From contig CAUWCT010000069.1 in the NCBI GenBank assembly GCA_963557065.1, forward strand, positions 1 to 15,584: 15,584 nt of DNA, given 5' to 3'. The notes under the pieces were generated by a model. The model was not told where the DNA came from. It saw only the letters and a list, made by a program, of their open reading frames with translations, and did no database searches. Positions within the stretch are counted from its first letter, which is position 1. Each line of letters opens with the position of its first letter. The position numbers and the translations under genes are program-made. This DNA comes from UMGS1370 sp963557065 (lineage in GTDB: Bacteria > Bacillota > Clostridia > Lachnospirales > Lachnospiraceae). This document shows positions 6,034 through 13,426 of the stretch, in pieces.

Positions 6034-7171
6034 TTAATCTGTCATCTGCGCATGTTTATCCGGACATCCAAGACTCAGCCATTTTAAATAAGCGCTGATA
6101 AACGGATCCAGATTGCCATTGAGCACACTGTCTGCATTGCCAACTTCTTCACCGGTGCGGTGATCTTTTACCATAGTATATGGCTGCAGAACATAGGAGC
6201 GAATCTGATTGCCCCAGCCAATCTCTTTGACTTCTCCCCGAATATCGGAAAGCTTTTCTGCATTCTCCTGCTGCTTTAACATATACAGCTTGGCTTTTAA
6301 CATCTGCATGGCCTTATCTTTATTTTGGAACTGGGAACGTTCATTCTGGCACTGAACTACAATTCCAGTGGGAATATGAGTAATACGAATAGCAGAAGAC
6401 GTCTTGTTAATGTGCTGCCCGCCGGCTCCGCTGGATCGGTAAGTGTCAATCCTCAAATCATCTGGATTAATCTCCACATCCAGGTCTTCCTCAATATCCG
6501 GCATCACATCACAGGACACAAATGATGTCTGCCGCTTGCCTGCTGCATTAAAAGGGGAAATACGGACCAGGCGGTGGACCCCTCTCTCTGATTTCAAATA
6601 GCCAAAGGCATTTTCCCCGTTAATCTGAACAGTGACAGACTTAATGCCTGCCTCATCTCCGTCCAGAATATCCAGAACTTCCGCAGAAAACCCGCGGCTT
6701 TCCGCCCATCTTAAATACATGCGGTACAGCATACTGCACCAGTCACAGGATTCTGTGCCGCCGGCTCCGGCATTAAGGCGCAGAATCGCATTGCAGTTGT
6801 CATACTCCCCTGTAAGAAGTGTGGATAAACGCATTTTCTCCAGCCCCATTGCAAATTCATCTAACATATCCTGAATCTCAGGGATGACTTCCGGAGTGTT
6901 TTCTTCGTAGCCCATCTCGAGCATCAGTTCTATCTCTTCGTAAAGATTTTCCAGATGCCTGTAGCCTTCCACTGTATCTTTTAAATTTTTTGCTTCTTTT
7001 ACAATCTTGGTTGAGCGCTCGGCATCTTCCCAGAAACTGGGTTCCTCCATACTCTTATCAAGTTCGTCAATCTTCCTTAACTTAGCATCTAAGTTAAAGT
7101 GAATCCCTCACTTCCACCAGAGGTTTTTTGAATGTGGACAGTGTATATTTAAACTGATCCAATTCGACCAC
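6034..7171 (-). CDS. prfB: Peptide chain release factor 2, requiring +1 programmed frameshift (UAA version)
   Basis: Releases completed peptides at UGA and UAA codons. The main frame shows RF2 hallmarks: the SPF stop-recognition tripeptide (VRISPFNAAGKRQTSF) and the catalytic GGQ (SSGAGGQHINKTSSAIRITH). The N-terminal 25 codons are in another frame, from GTG 7171 (AGGTGA five bases upstream) encoding MVELDQFKYTLSTFKKPLVE and ending RDSL at a TAA (7096-7094). The shift site reads AGG GAT TCA CTT TAA C: slippery CTT-T, with an SD-like AGGG placed nine bases before CTT exactly as in E. coli, and a stop at codon 26. Slipping one base gives ...RDSL-NLDAKLRKIDELDKSMEEP, the normal RF2 continuation, for a 378-residue protein. 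The stop is TAA rather than the usual TGA. It lies 52 bases after secA, as in Bacillus. Confidence 0.95.
7094..7108 (-). promoter_or_regulatory. prfB recoding (+1 frameshift) site
   Basis: On the minus strand: AGGGAT (7108-7103), TCA, CTT (7099-7097), TAA (7096-7094), then CTT. The +1 slip drops T7096 so that AAC (7095-7093) is decoded next. The upstream frame closes at this TAA, and the downstream frame is closed just upstream by a TGA (7110-7108), so the shift must occur within these few codons. Confidence 0.9.
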
Positions 7172-7223
7172 AAGTTTCACCTGCTTTCTTATTTTTTATG
7201 ACAGTCCGGCAGCAATACTATTT

Positions 7224-9800
7224 TTAGACAGGTTTTCTGCCGCAGCACTGTTTATATTTTTTACCGGATCCGCATGGACAAGGATCATTTGGATAAACCT
7301 TTTGAACTGCGCGGCGCTTCGGGGCAGCCGGTGCAGATTCATCCCGGTTGGTTCCAGTAACCTTTGCAGCCGGCTCTCTCTCTACCTTCTGCTCTACGCG
7401 GATGTGCATCAGAATCCGGACCGTCTCCTCCCGGATTGCTGCCGTCATGGAATCAAACATCTCATATGCATTGACTTTGTATTCCACAACCGGATCTCTC
7501 TGGCCGTAAGCCTGAAGTCCGATGCCTTCTCTAAGCTGATCCATATCGTCAATATGGCTCATCCACTTATTGTCAATTACCTTTAAGAGAACAACCCGTT
7601 CAATCTCACGCATCTGCTCTGCCTGCGGGAACTGAGCTTCCTTCTCTTCATACAGTTTGATGGCGGATTCTTTGAGCATGTGCTTTAACTCGTTTTTCTT
7701 CATGCTCTTTTTCTGCTCATCATCCAAAGTTACCGGCTTAATCGGGATAACCGGAAGCAGAAGGGTATTTAACTCCTGCAAATCCCAGGATGGGGCAGTC
7801 AATTCGTCCGGAATCGCCATATCTACTGCATTCTCCACCAGATCGGTTACCATGCGCAGAATCACATCCCGCATATTGTCTCCGTCCAATACCTTACGGC
7901 GCTCTGCATAGATAATCTCTCTCTGCTCGTTGTTTACCTCGTCATATTTTAACAGGTTCTCACGAATGCCGTAGTTGTTTGTCTCGATCTTCATCTGAGC
8001 CTTTTCAATGGCACTGGAAAGCATCTTATGCTCAATCTGCTCATTCTCCGGCACACCCATGGCTTCAAACATCTTCATCAGACGGTCTGAACCAAACAGA
8101 CGCATCAGATCGTCTTCCAGAGATAAATAGAATCTGGACTCACCCGGATCGCCCTGACGTCCGGAACGTCCTCTTAACTGATTATCAATACGGCGGGATT
8201 CATGACGCTCGGTGCCAATGATCTTTAAACCGCCTGCCGCTCTGGCCTCTTCATCCAGCTTAATATCCGTACCTCGTCCGGCCATGTTGGTAGCAATGGT
8301 AACTGCTCCATGTACGCCGGCGTCTGCTACGATTTCAGCCTCCAGTTCATGGAACTTTGCATTTAATACTTTATGAGGAATGCCCCGTTTCTTTAACATG
8401 CCGGAAAGCATTTCAGATGTCTCAATGGTAATGGTGCCGACCAGAACCGGCTGTCCCTTTTCATGAGCCTTTGCCACCTCTTCCACAACTGCGTGGAATT
8501 TTTCCTTTTTGGTCTTGTAAACTGCATCATTTAAGTCAATACGCTGGACCGGCTTGTTGGTCGGAATTGCAATAACGTCCATGGCATAGATGTTGCGGAA
8601 CTCTTTTTCTTCTGTCAGCGCAGTACCGGTCATACCCGCTTTTTTGCGGTATTTATTAAAGAAATTCTGGAACGTGATGGTGGCAAGAGTACGGCTCTCC
8701 CGGCGCACATTTACATGCTCCTTTGCCTCGATTGCCTGGTGCAGGCCGTCTGAATAACGGCGTCCCGGCATAATACGTCCGGTAAATTCATCTACAATCA
8801 GGACCTCATCATCTTTTACCACATAGTCTTTATCTCTGTGCATCAGGTTGTTGGCGCGCAGAGCCAGAATAATATTATGCTGGATCTCCAGGTTCTCCGG
8901 ATCTGCCAGGTTTTCAATATGGAAGAAGTTTTCTACTTTCTTAACGCCTTCTTCTGTCAGGTTGACTACTTTGTCCTTTTCATTGACAATAAAGTCTCCT
9001 GTCTCTTCAATGTCCTCGCCCATGATGGCGTTCATCTTTGTAAACTCGCCGGACGCCTCGCCTTTTACCAACTGGCGCGCCAGCACATCACAAACTTCAT
9101 ACAGCTTGGTGGATTTGCCGCTCTGACCGGAAATGATAAGCGGCGTTCTGGCCTCATCAATTAAAACAGAGTCTACCTCATCGATGATGCAGTAATCCAA
9201 GTCTCTTAAAACCATCTGCTCTTTATAGATGGCCATATTGTCCCTCAGATAATCAAATCCCAGTTCGTTGTTGGTAACATAGGTAATGTCACAGGCATAG
9301 GCAGCTTTTCTCTCATCAGAAGTCATGGAGTTTAAAACCACGCCTACCGTCAGGCCCAAAAATCTGTGAACCTGTCCCATCCACTCGGCATCACGCTTTG
9401 CCAGATAGTCATTGACTGTGACGATCTGCACTCCTTTTCCTGTCAGCGCATTTAAATAGGCAGGACAGGTGGACACCAGGGTCTTTCCCTCACCGGTACG
9501 CATCTCTGCAATACGTCCCTGATGAAGCACAATACCGCCAATTAACTGAACCGGAAAATGTTCCATATTTAAAGTTCTCTTTGCAGCTTCCCTGACTGCG
9601 GCAAACGCCTCCGGCAAAATATCGTCCAGAGTCTCTCCCTTTGCCAGACGCTCTTTAAAAATCCGGGTCTTGTCTTTTAATTCTTCATCTGACAGGGCAG
9701 CCATCTCAGGCTTTAATTTTTCAATTTTGTCTACAATGGGGTAAATCAGCTTCAGCTCCCGCTCACTGTGGGTACCAAATACTTTTTCAAACAAATTCAT
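7224..9800 (-). CDS. secA: Preprotein translocase ATPase SecA
   Basis: The cytosolic/membrane-peripheral motor that pushes unfolded preproteins through SecYEG using ATP. The 858 residues hold the full SecA layout: start MNLFEKVFGTHSERELK, Walker A MRTGEGKTLVS (near 100), DEAD-box-type Walker B IIDEVDSVLIDEARTPLIIS (near 210), the cross-linking domain, motifs GTITIETSEMLS and ATNMAGRGTDIKL and LRGRSGRQGDPG of the second ATPase lobe, helical scaffold and wing (WMSHIDDMDQLREGIGLQAY). The C-terminal zinc finger is NDPCPCGSGKKYKQCC, used for SecB or lipid contact. AGGAGAG lies about five bases before ATG 9800. It leads the secA-prfB transcription unit and is divergent from hpf. Length slightly exceeds the ~840 of Bacillus SecA; nothing is missing. 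Confidence 0.99.
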   Translation of the reverse strand: MNLFEKVFGTHSERELKLIYPIVDKIEKLKPEMAALSDEELKDKTRIFKERLAKGETLDDILPEAFAAVREAAKRTLNMEHFPVQLIGGIVLHQGRIAEMRTGEGKTLVSTCPAYLNALTGKGVQIVTVNDYLAKRDAEWMGQVHRFLGLTVGVVLNSMTSDERKAAYACDITYVTNNELGFDYLRDNMAIYKEQMVLRDLDYCIIDEVDSVLIDEARTPLIISGQSGKSTKLYEVCDVLARQLVKGEASGEFTKMNAIMGEDIEETGDFIVNEKDKVVNLTEEGVKKVENFFHIENLADPENLEIQHNIILALRANNLMHRDKDYVVKDDEVLIVDEFTGRIMPGRRYSDGLHQAIEAKEHVNVRRESRTLATITFQNFFNKYRKKAGMTGTALTEEKEFRNIYAMDVIAIPTNKPVQRIDLNDAVYKTKKEKFHAVVEEVAKAHEKGQPVLVGTITIETSEMLSGMLKKRGIPHKVLNAKFHELEAEIVADAGVHGAVTIATNMAGRGTDIKLDEEARAAGGLKIIGTERHESRRIDNQLRGRSGRQGDPGESRFYLSLEDDLMRLFGSDRLMKMFEAMGVPENEQIEHKMLSSAIEKAQMKIETNNYGIRENLLKYDEVNNEQREIIYAERRKVLDGDNMRDVILRMVTDLVENAVDMAIPDELTAPSWDLQELNTLLLPVIPIKPVTLDDEQKKSMKKNELKHMLKESAIKLYEEKEAQFPQAEQMREIERVVLLKVIDNKWMSHIDDMDQLREGIGLQAYGQRDPVVEYKVNAYEMFDSMTAAIREETVRILMHIRVEQKVEREPAAKVTGTNRDESAPAAPKRRAVQKVYPNDPCPCGSGKKYKQCCGRKPV

Positions 9801-9833
9801 AGGTGCTCTCCTATTTCATACTCAGGCATTAAA

Positions 9834-9857
9834 AGAAAGCCGGTTTGCAGGCTTTCT
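9834..9857 (-). promoter_or_regulatory. Stem-loop in the secA 5' leader
   Basis: On the minus strand AGAAAGCC (9857-9850) pairs perfectly with GGCTTTCT (9841-9834) around an 8-base loop and runs into TTTAA. It lies between the secA promoter and ribosome site, so it could act as a leaky terminator/attenuator or as an mRNA-stabilising stem. Which of these applies cannot be decided from sequence. Confidence 0.55.
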
Positions 9858-9873
9858 AGGTATAATCTTATTT

Positions 9874-9902
9874 ATTGTATCACCAACCGCAGTTTTATTC
9901 AA
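9874..9902 (-). promoter_or_regulatory. Promoter of secA-prfB
   Basis: On the minus strand TTGAAT (9902-9897) is 17 bases upstream of TACAAT (9879-9874), and the -10 is preceded by TGA, giving an extended -10. The predicted start near 9867 leaves a ~67-base leader that contains the stem-loop at 9834-9857. Confidence 0.65.
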
Positions 9903-9994
9903 CGAGTTCATAAAAAATTAACATCTTATCAAGATCCGATCCCTAATTATGGTCAACTGGACATTGTGTACAAAATATATGTTCTCTTTTCTTT

Positions 9995-10109
9995 TTATCC
10001 ACATTGTCCACATTTAGTTATTCACATGTTATAGACAAAGTTTTCCTGAAAAAAAAGCTTATTTTGCAAGAAAACAGAGTTATACACCAAGTTATCCACA
10101 TTATCCACA
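9995..10109 (+). promoter_or_regulatory. Cluster of DnaA-box-like nonamers
   Basis: Four exact matches to TTATNCACA occur in the same orientation: 9995-10003, 10018-10026, 10092-10100 and 10101-10109. One-mismatch copies are TTGTCCACA at 10004-10012 and TTATACACC at 10080-10088, and TTATAGACA at 10029-10037 is also related. Two pairs abut head to tail (9995/10004 and 10092/10101). A reverse-orientation near match (TTGTACACA on the minus strand) is at 9973-9965. No dnaA or dnaN gene is nearby. DnaA binding is an inference from the motif. Confidence 0.6.
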
Positions 10110-10297
10110 ATCTTTTTCCCCTTTTTGTCTGTTTCTGTAAAAAAACATAATCCCTTCCATTTTTTATCTATTTATCACAAAGTTACAAATTTCTGCAAGA
10201 TTTTTCATAAATCCTCTTGACTTTTTCGGAGTCAAACAAGTAGTTTTGCAATATATTTTTGTCCAGCCGGAAAAGAAAATTTATAAAATCTTTAGAC
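10110..10297. other. AT-rich stretch between DnaA-box cluster and hpf promoter
   Basis: This non-coding DNA is visibly AT-rich with long T and A runs. It includes a small inverted repeat TTGACT (10217-10222) with AGTCAA (10230-10235). I see no open frame, RNA gene or repeat unit in it. An AT-rich flank next to DnaA boxes is what a duplex-unwinding element would need, but ordinary intergenic DNA in this genome is also AT-rich. Confidence 0.4.
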
Positions 10298-10315
10298 AAA
10301 TTGTCAAGACAATTT
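10298..10315. promoter_or_regulatory. Perfect palindrome upstream of the hpf promoter
   Basis: AAATTGTC (10298-10305) and GACAATTT (10308-10315) are perfect inverted copies separated by AA. A second palindrome, GACAAATTGTC (10295-10305), overlaps it. The centre is about 20 bases upstream of the -35 hexamer, a place typical for an activator or an upstream repressor. The binding protein is unknown. Confidence 0.5.
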
Positions 10316-10326
10316 ATGTTTTTTTA

Positions 10327-10355
10327 TTGAGTTTTCCCTCTAAATATGATATACT
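10327..10355 (+). promoter_or_regulatory. Promoter of hpf
   Basis: TTGAGT (10327-10332) and TATACT (10350-10355) are 17 bases apart, and the -10 is preceded by TGA (extended -10). Transcription would start near 10362, leaving a 25-base leader with AAAGGAG at 10371-10377. Confidence 0.75.
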
Positions 10356-10386
10356 AATGGCATCCCAAGAAAAGGAGCTGATGTGA

Positions 10387-10917
10387 ATGCGTTTTATAAT
10401 TACAGGAAGAAATATTGAGGTCACTCCCGCTTTGAAAAGCGTCGTAGAAGACAAGATTGGTAAGCTGGATCGCTACTTCAATCCCGACACCGAGGTCACT
10501 GTTACTTTAAGCGTGCAGAAAGAGCGCCAGAACATCGAAGTTACAATTCCAGTAAAAGGAACCATTATCCGCGCAGAAGAATCAAGCAGCGATATGTATG
10601 TTTCCATTGATTTAGTAGAGGAGGTTATTGAGCGGCAGCTCAAGAAATATAAAAACAAATTGATCGACCGCAAACAGGCAGCGGCAGCATTTTCTGCCCA
10701 GTTTTTGGAAGAAGATCCTGTTTCCTATGAAGACGAAATCAAAATCGTAAAGACCAAACGGTTTGGTATGAAGCCTATGGACCCGGAGGAAGCCTGCTTC
10801 CAGATGGAACTGCTGGGCCACAATTTCTACGTGTTCCTCAACTCAGAGACTGAGGAAGTCAATGTTGTTTATAAGAGAAAAGGCAATACATACGGTTTGA
10901 TTGAGCCGGAGTTCTAA
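10387..10917 (+). CDS. hpf: Long-form ribosome hibernation promoting factor
   Basis: Binds the 30S subunit near the decoding centre in starved or stationary cells and, in the long form, joins two 70S ribosomes into inactive 100S dimers. The 176-residue protein has the RaiA/HPF N-domain at 1-~100 (MRFIITGRNIEVTPALKSVV, KIGKLDRYF, and the basic helix IERQLKKYKNKLID), a variable linker, and the C-terminal dimerisation domain from ~120 (KTKRFGMKPMDPEEACFQME ... GHNFYVFLNSETEEVNVVYKR, then YGLIEPEF). This two-domain length defines the long form of Firmicutes. AAAGGAG lies nine bases before ATG 10387; the ATG at 10381 is closed at once by TGA. In Bacillus hpf precedes secA in the same direction; here it is divergent from secA, sharing a 586-base control region. 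Confidence 0.97.
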   Translation: MRFIITGRNIEVTPALKSVVEDKIGKLDRYFNPDTEVTVTLSVQKERQNIEVTIPVKGTIIRAEESSSDMYVSIDLVEEVIERQLKKYKNKLIDRKQAAAAFSAQFLEEDPVSYEDEIKIVKTKRFGMKPMDPEEACFQMELLGHNFYVFLNSETEEVNVVYKRKGNTYGLIEPEF

Positions 10918-10945
10918 TCGTTTTCCAGTATCCATAAACCAGATA

Positions 10946-10987
10946 AGCCGCAGAGTACAGACGGACAACCATCTATACTCTGCGGCT
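10946..10987 (+). terminator. Terminator of hpf, possibly bidirectional
   Basis: AGCCGCAGAGTA (10946-10957) pairs perfectly over 12 bp with TACTCTGCGGCT (10976-10987), followed by CTTCTTTTAT. It lies between convergent hpf and the HAD gene; the other side is less T-rich, so termination of the minus-strand operon there is possible but weaker. Confidence 0.85.
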
Positions 10988-11022
10988 CTTCTTTTATACT
11001 TTGCTGTTTTTGAAAAAAAGCG

Positions 11023-11646
11023 TCATTTTTCCGGATCCGGAAGCTGTGCCAGGGCATTTTTCAACCGCTGCACATCCCCGTCTGCAAAGCAGTATCCGTC
11101 CATTTTGCACTTCTTTGCTCCTTCAATATTCAGATCCAGATCGTCAATAAAAAAACATTCCTCCGGCTTTAAGGAAAACCTTTCAAACAGCTTTAAATAA
11201 ATCTCTTTTTGAGGTTTGATGCACTGTTCTTCTGCTGAAAACAAAATCCCGTCAAAGCAGTCAATAGCCGGAATTACCTGTTTATAGCATTCCAAAAGGC
11301 GCAAAGACGCATTGGAGCAGAGATAGATGCCAAATCCCCGTTTTTTCAACAGGCGTACCAGTTCTCCCATCTCTTTTATGGGCCACATGTTGTATTCATG
11401 CCAGTGTTCCATGCAAAGACGGGCCATCTCCTTTGCATGTTCTGAAGACAGGCGGGACTGCATCTTCTTTAACGCATCCTCTTCTGCGATCACTCCCATG
11501 TCCAGCATCAGCCATTCCGGCGATACAAACACGCTGGTGCAGACTTCCTTCCGCTCTTTTTCATCTTCTATAAAATGTCTGGCGACCGCGTCTGCTTCAT
11601 AAGCTACCAGCACTTTTCCCATATCGAATACGATGTTCTTTATCAT
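11023..11646 (-). CDS. HAD superfamily (subfamily IA-type) phosphatase, YihX-like
   Basis: A 207-residue haloacid-dehalogenase-like hydrolase. Motif I is IVFDMGKVL with nucleophile D8; the usual second aspartate is replaced by G10, as in the YihX-type 'FDxGxVL' branch. A helical cap follows (MWPIKEMGELVRLLKKRGF), motif II is LCSNAS, motif III is the lysine in CIKPQKEIYLK, and motif IV is CFFIDDLDLNIEGAKK with paired acids. Such proteins dephosphorylate small sugar phosphates, for example alpha-glucose-1-phosphate for E. coli YihX; the substrate here is not predictable. Its ATG overlaps the TAA of the dehydrogenase by one base (TAATG), so it is translationally coupled to that enzyme and may act on the same sugar pathway. 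All catalytic motifs are intact. Confidence 0.88.
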   Translation of the reverse strand: MIKNIVFDMGKVLVAYEADAVARHFIEDEKERKEVCTSVFVSPEWLMLDMGVIAEEDALKKMQSRLSSEHAKEMARLCMEHWHEYNMWPIKEMGELVRLLKKRGFGIYLCSNASLRLLECYKQVIPAIDCFDGILFSAEEQCIKPQKEIYLKLFERFSLKPEECFFIDDLDLNIEGAKKCKMDGYCFADGDVQRLKNALAQLPDPEK

Positions 11647-13259
11647 TACTTCAAATATTCTTCCAGAGTCTTTCTGACAGCACCGGGACCTGCTAACATC
11701 TTGCGAACCATATCTTCAATCTTTTCTCCCAGTCCTGCTTCATAAAGGCTGACACCAAATATTCCGGCATTTTCCAGAACCGGTTTTAACTGTCCCTTCA
11801 GGCTATCCGGTTCTCCTACTTTAATTCCCTCTAACGCCTGGCTTAACTGATCAAGCATCGGGTCCGGACTCACCGGCATTTCATTTCCCGCATCATCTAC
11901 CTTTAACAGATAGCGCAGCCATCCTGCCAGAGCAAGAGGAATATAGGTAAGACCGGACGCATCCATATCCGGATGAGCCATATAAGACTTAATCGTCTCA
12001 CCAAAACGGATGGAAACCTTCTGACTGGTGTCTGTAGCGATTCTCTGAGGCATGTCCGGAATAAATGGGTTGGGAAGTCTCTCCTCTACCACCTCTTTGA
12101 TAAAGTCCATTGGCTTAATGATGCCAGGATCGGTTACAACCGGCATTCCTTCATCATACCCAATGTGCTCAATGAGAGCCACCAGGTCTTTATCTTTCAT
12201 CTCGTCTGCAATACTCTTATATCCCAGCAGGCAGCCGTAAACAGCCAGAGCAGTGTGAAGCGGATTGAGACAGGTGGTAACCTTCATGCGCTCTGTCATA
12301 TTGACAGTTTCTCTGTCTGTCATATAAACGCCTGCTTTTTCCAGAGCCGGACGTCCATTGGGGAATCGATCCTCAATGACCAGATACTGGGGAATCTCTG
12401 CATTTACGAAAGGCGCAATATAGGTATTTTTGCCGGTAACGACCGGAGCCATCTCTTCAATGCCCAGTTCTTCTAACTGAAGTTCAATCTCTTTTGCCGG
12501 TCTTGGAGTAATCTTGTCAATCATGCTCCATGGGAAAGAGACTCTGGATTCATCTTCCAGATATTCTATAAATCCAGGTTCTGTCAGTCCCCTGTCTGCC
12601 CATGCCTTTGCAATCTCCGTAACGCCGGCTTTCAGCTTTTCTCCGTTATGGGAGCAGTTGTCCATGCTGACTACAGCAATGGGAGCCGCTCCTTTTTTGT
12701 ATCGCTCATACAAAAGAGCTGCCGTAACACCCATAGCGTGAACCGGCGCTTTCGGGCCCTCCTCCATATCTTTTAATGCCAGACCGGAAAGTTCTCCGCT
12801 CATAGTCCGTAAGCTGTATCCCTTTTCTGTGATCGTATAGCTTACCATCTGAAGAGACGGACTGGCAAAAATCTTCTTTAATTCGTCCCACTGAGACTCA
12901 TCTTTGCTGTCTGCCCGAAGCCCTTTTGCAATGGAAGCAATCACTTTCTTGTCCGTACTGCCGTCCGGCTTTAAGCTGACCATCATGGTCATGCTGTCAT
13001 AAGGTGTATAGATTTTATCAATAATATCATAGTCAAATGTGTCTGCCGCTATAATACCGCTGCTCTCGCATCCCTGCTCCAACAGGGTCTGCTGTAAATC
13101 TGCGATAAATCCCCGAAAAATATTGCCAGCTCCAAAATGTATCCACACCGGATTTGTTTCGGTTGACTCACACATCTTTTTCCAGTCAAAGCCCGGAAGA
13201 GCCACTCCGGCTTTTTCCCAGCCCTGTACGTCTTTTAATCCTTCATAGTTTAATTTCAT
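11646..13259 (-). CDS. Mannitol dehydrogenase / fructuronate reductase family oxidoreductase
   Basis: A 537-residue member of the long-chain polyol dehydrogenase family, which interconverts ketoses or keto-uronates and polyols/aldonates with NAD(H). The nucleotide-binding motif HFGAGNIFRG is at 41-50. VVSMDNCSHNGEKL is the family's mid-region signature, and the catalytic K-N-H set appears as MKVTTCLNPLHTALAVYG with K326, N332 and H335. The K-to-N spacing is one residue longer than in Pseudomonas mannitol 2-dehydrogenase, a variant I associate with the clostridial branch. Substrate (fructose, fructuronate, tagaturonate or another ketose) cannot be assigned. AAGGAGG lies seven bases before ATG 13259. 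It heads a two-gene operon with the HAD phosphatase; no transporter, kinase or isomerase gene is adjacent. Confidence 0.9.
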   Translation of the reverse strand: MKLNYEGLKDVQGWEKAGVALPGFDWKKMCESTETNPVWIHFGAGNIFRGFIADLQQTLLEQGCESSGIIAADTFDYDIIDKIYTPYDSMTMMVSLKPDGSTDKKVIASIAKGLRADSKDESQWDELKKIFASPSLQMVSYTITEKGYSLRTMSGELSGLALKDMEEGPKAPVHAMGVTAALLYERYKKGAAPIAVVSMDNCSHNGEKLKAGVTEIAKAWADRGLTEPGFIEYLEDESRVSFPWSMIDKITPRPAKEIELQLEELGIEEMAPVVTGKNTYIAPFVNAEIPQYLVIEDRFPNGRPALEKAGVYMTDRETVNMTERMKVTTCLNPLHTALAVYGCLLGYKSIADEMKDKDLVALIEHIGYDEGMPVVTDPGIIKPMDFIKEVVEERLPNPFIPDMPQRIATDTSQKVSIRFGETIKSYMAHPDMDASGLTYIPLALAGWLRYLLKVDDAGNEMPVSPDPMLDQLSQALEGIKVGEPDSLKGQLKPVLENAGIFGVSLYEAGLGEKIEDMVRKMLAGPGAVRKTLEEYLK

Positions 13260-13281
13260 GAATTTCCTCCTTAAACTCTAT

Positions 13282-13302
13282 CTGCCTGTTTCCTACAGAC
13301 AG
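13282..13302. promoter_or_regulatory. Inverted repeat in the leader of the dehydrogenase operon
   Basis: CTGCCTG (13282-13288) and CAGACAG (13296-13302) are inverted copies with one mismatch (a G-U pair in RNA), 7 bases apart. They lie downstream of the -10 and ~13 bases before the ribosome site, a position suited to a repressor operator or an mRNA stem. Confidence 0.4.
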
Positions 13303-13325
13303 TTTTCCAAAGTTCTGCTCTTTTT

Positions 13326-13354
13326 ATTATACATGAACAAAAACCTTCTTGCAA
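13326..13354 (-). promoter_or_regulatory. Promoter of the dehydrogenase-HAD operon
   Basis: On the minus strand TTGCAA (13354-13349) is 17 bases upstream of a perfect TATAAT (13331-13326), predicting a start near 13319 and a ~60-base leader. The -35 directly follows the T-tract of the preceding terminator, so the two units are packed with almost no spare DNA. Confidence 0.7.
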
Positions 13355-13406
13355 TAAAAAGCCGGACGAACTGCCAGGAAACTATAGTTCCTGTTTTTTC
13401 GTCCGG
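13355..13406 (-). terminator. Rho-independent terminator of the chemoreceptor gene
   Basis: On the minus strand CCGGACG (13406-13400) pairs with CGTCCGG (13368-13362), followed by C and TTTTT (13360-13356). The interior holds a second hairpin (CAGGAA with TTCCTG), so the structure is branched. It lies 21 bases after the chemoreceptor stop codon. Confidence 0.85.
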
Positions 13407-13426
13407 ATTTCCGTTTCAGACTGTGT

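Noticed and set aside
7050..7050. ATG at 7050 as the start of prfB
   Set aside because: It would remove ~40 conserved N-terminal residues; the upstream GTG frame and +1 site restore a normal RF2 N-terminus.
9801..10386. Calling this gap the chromosomal origin oriC
   Set aside because: No dnaA/dnaN/rpmH neighbours, no recognisable DnaA-trio run, and gene orientation to the right is not divergent; kept only as a DnaA-box cluster.
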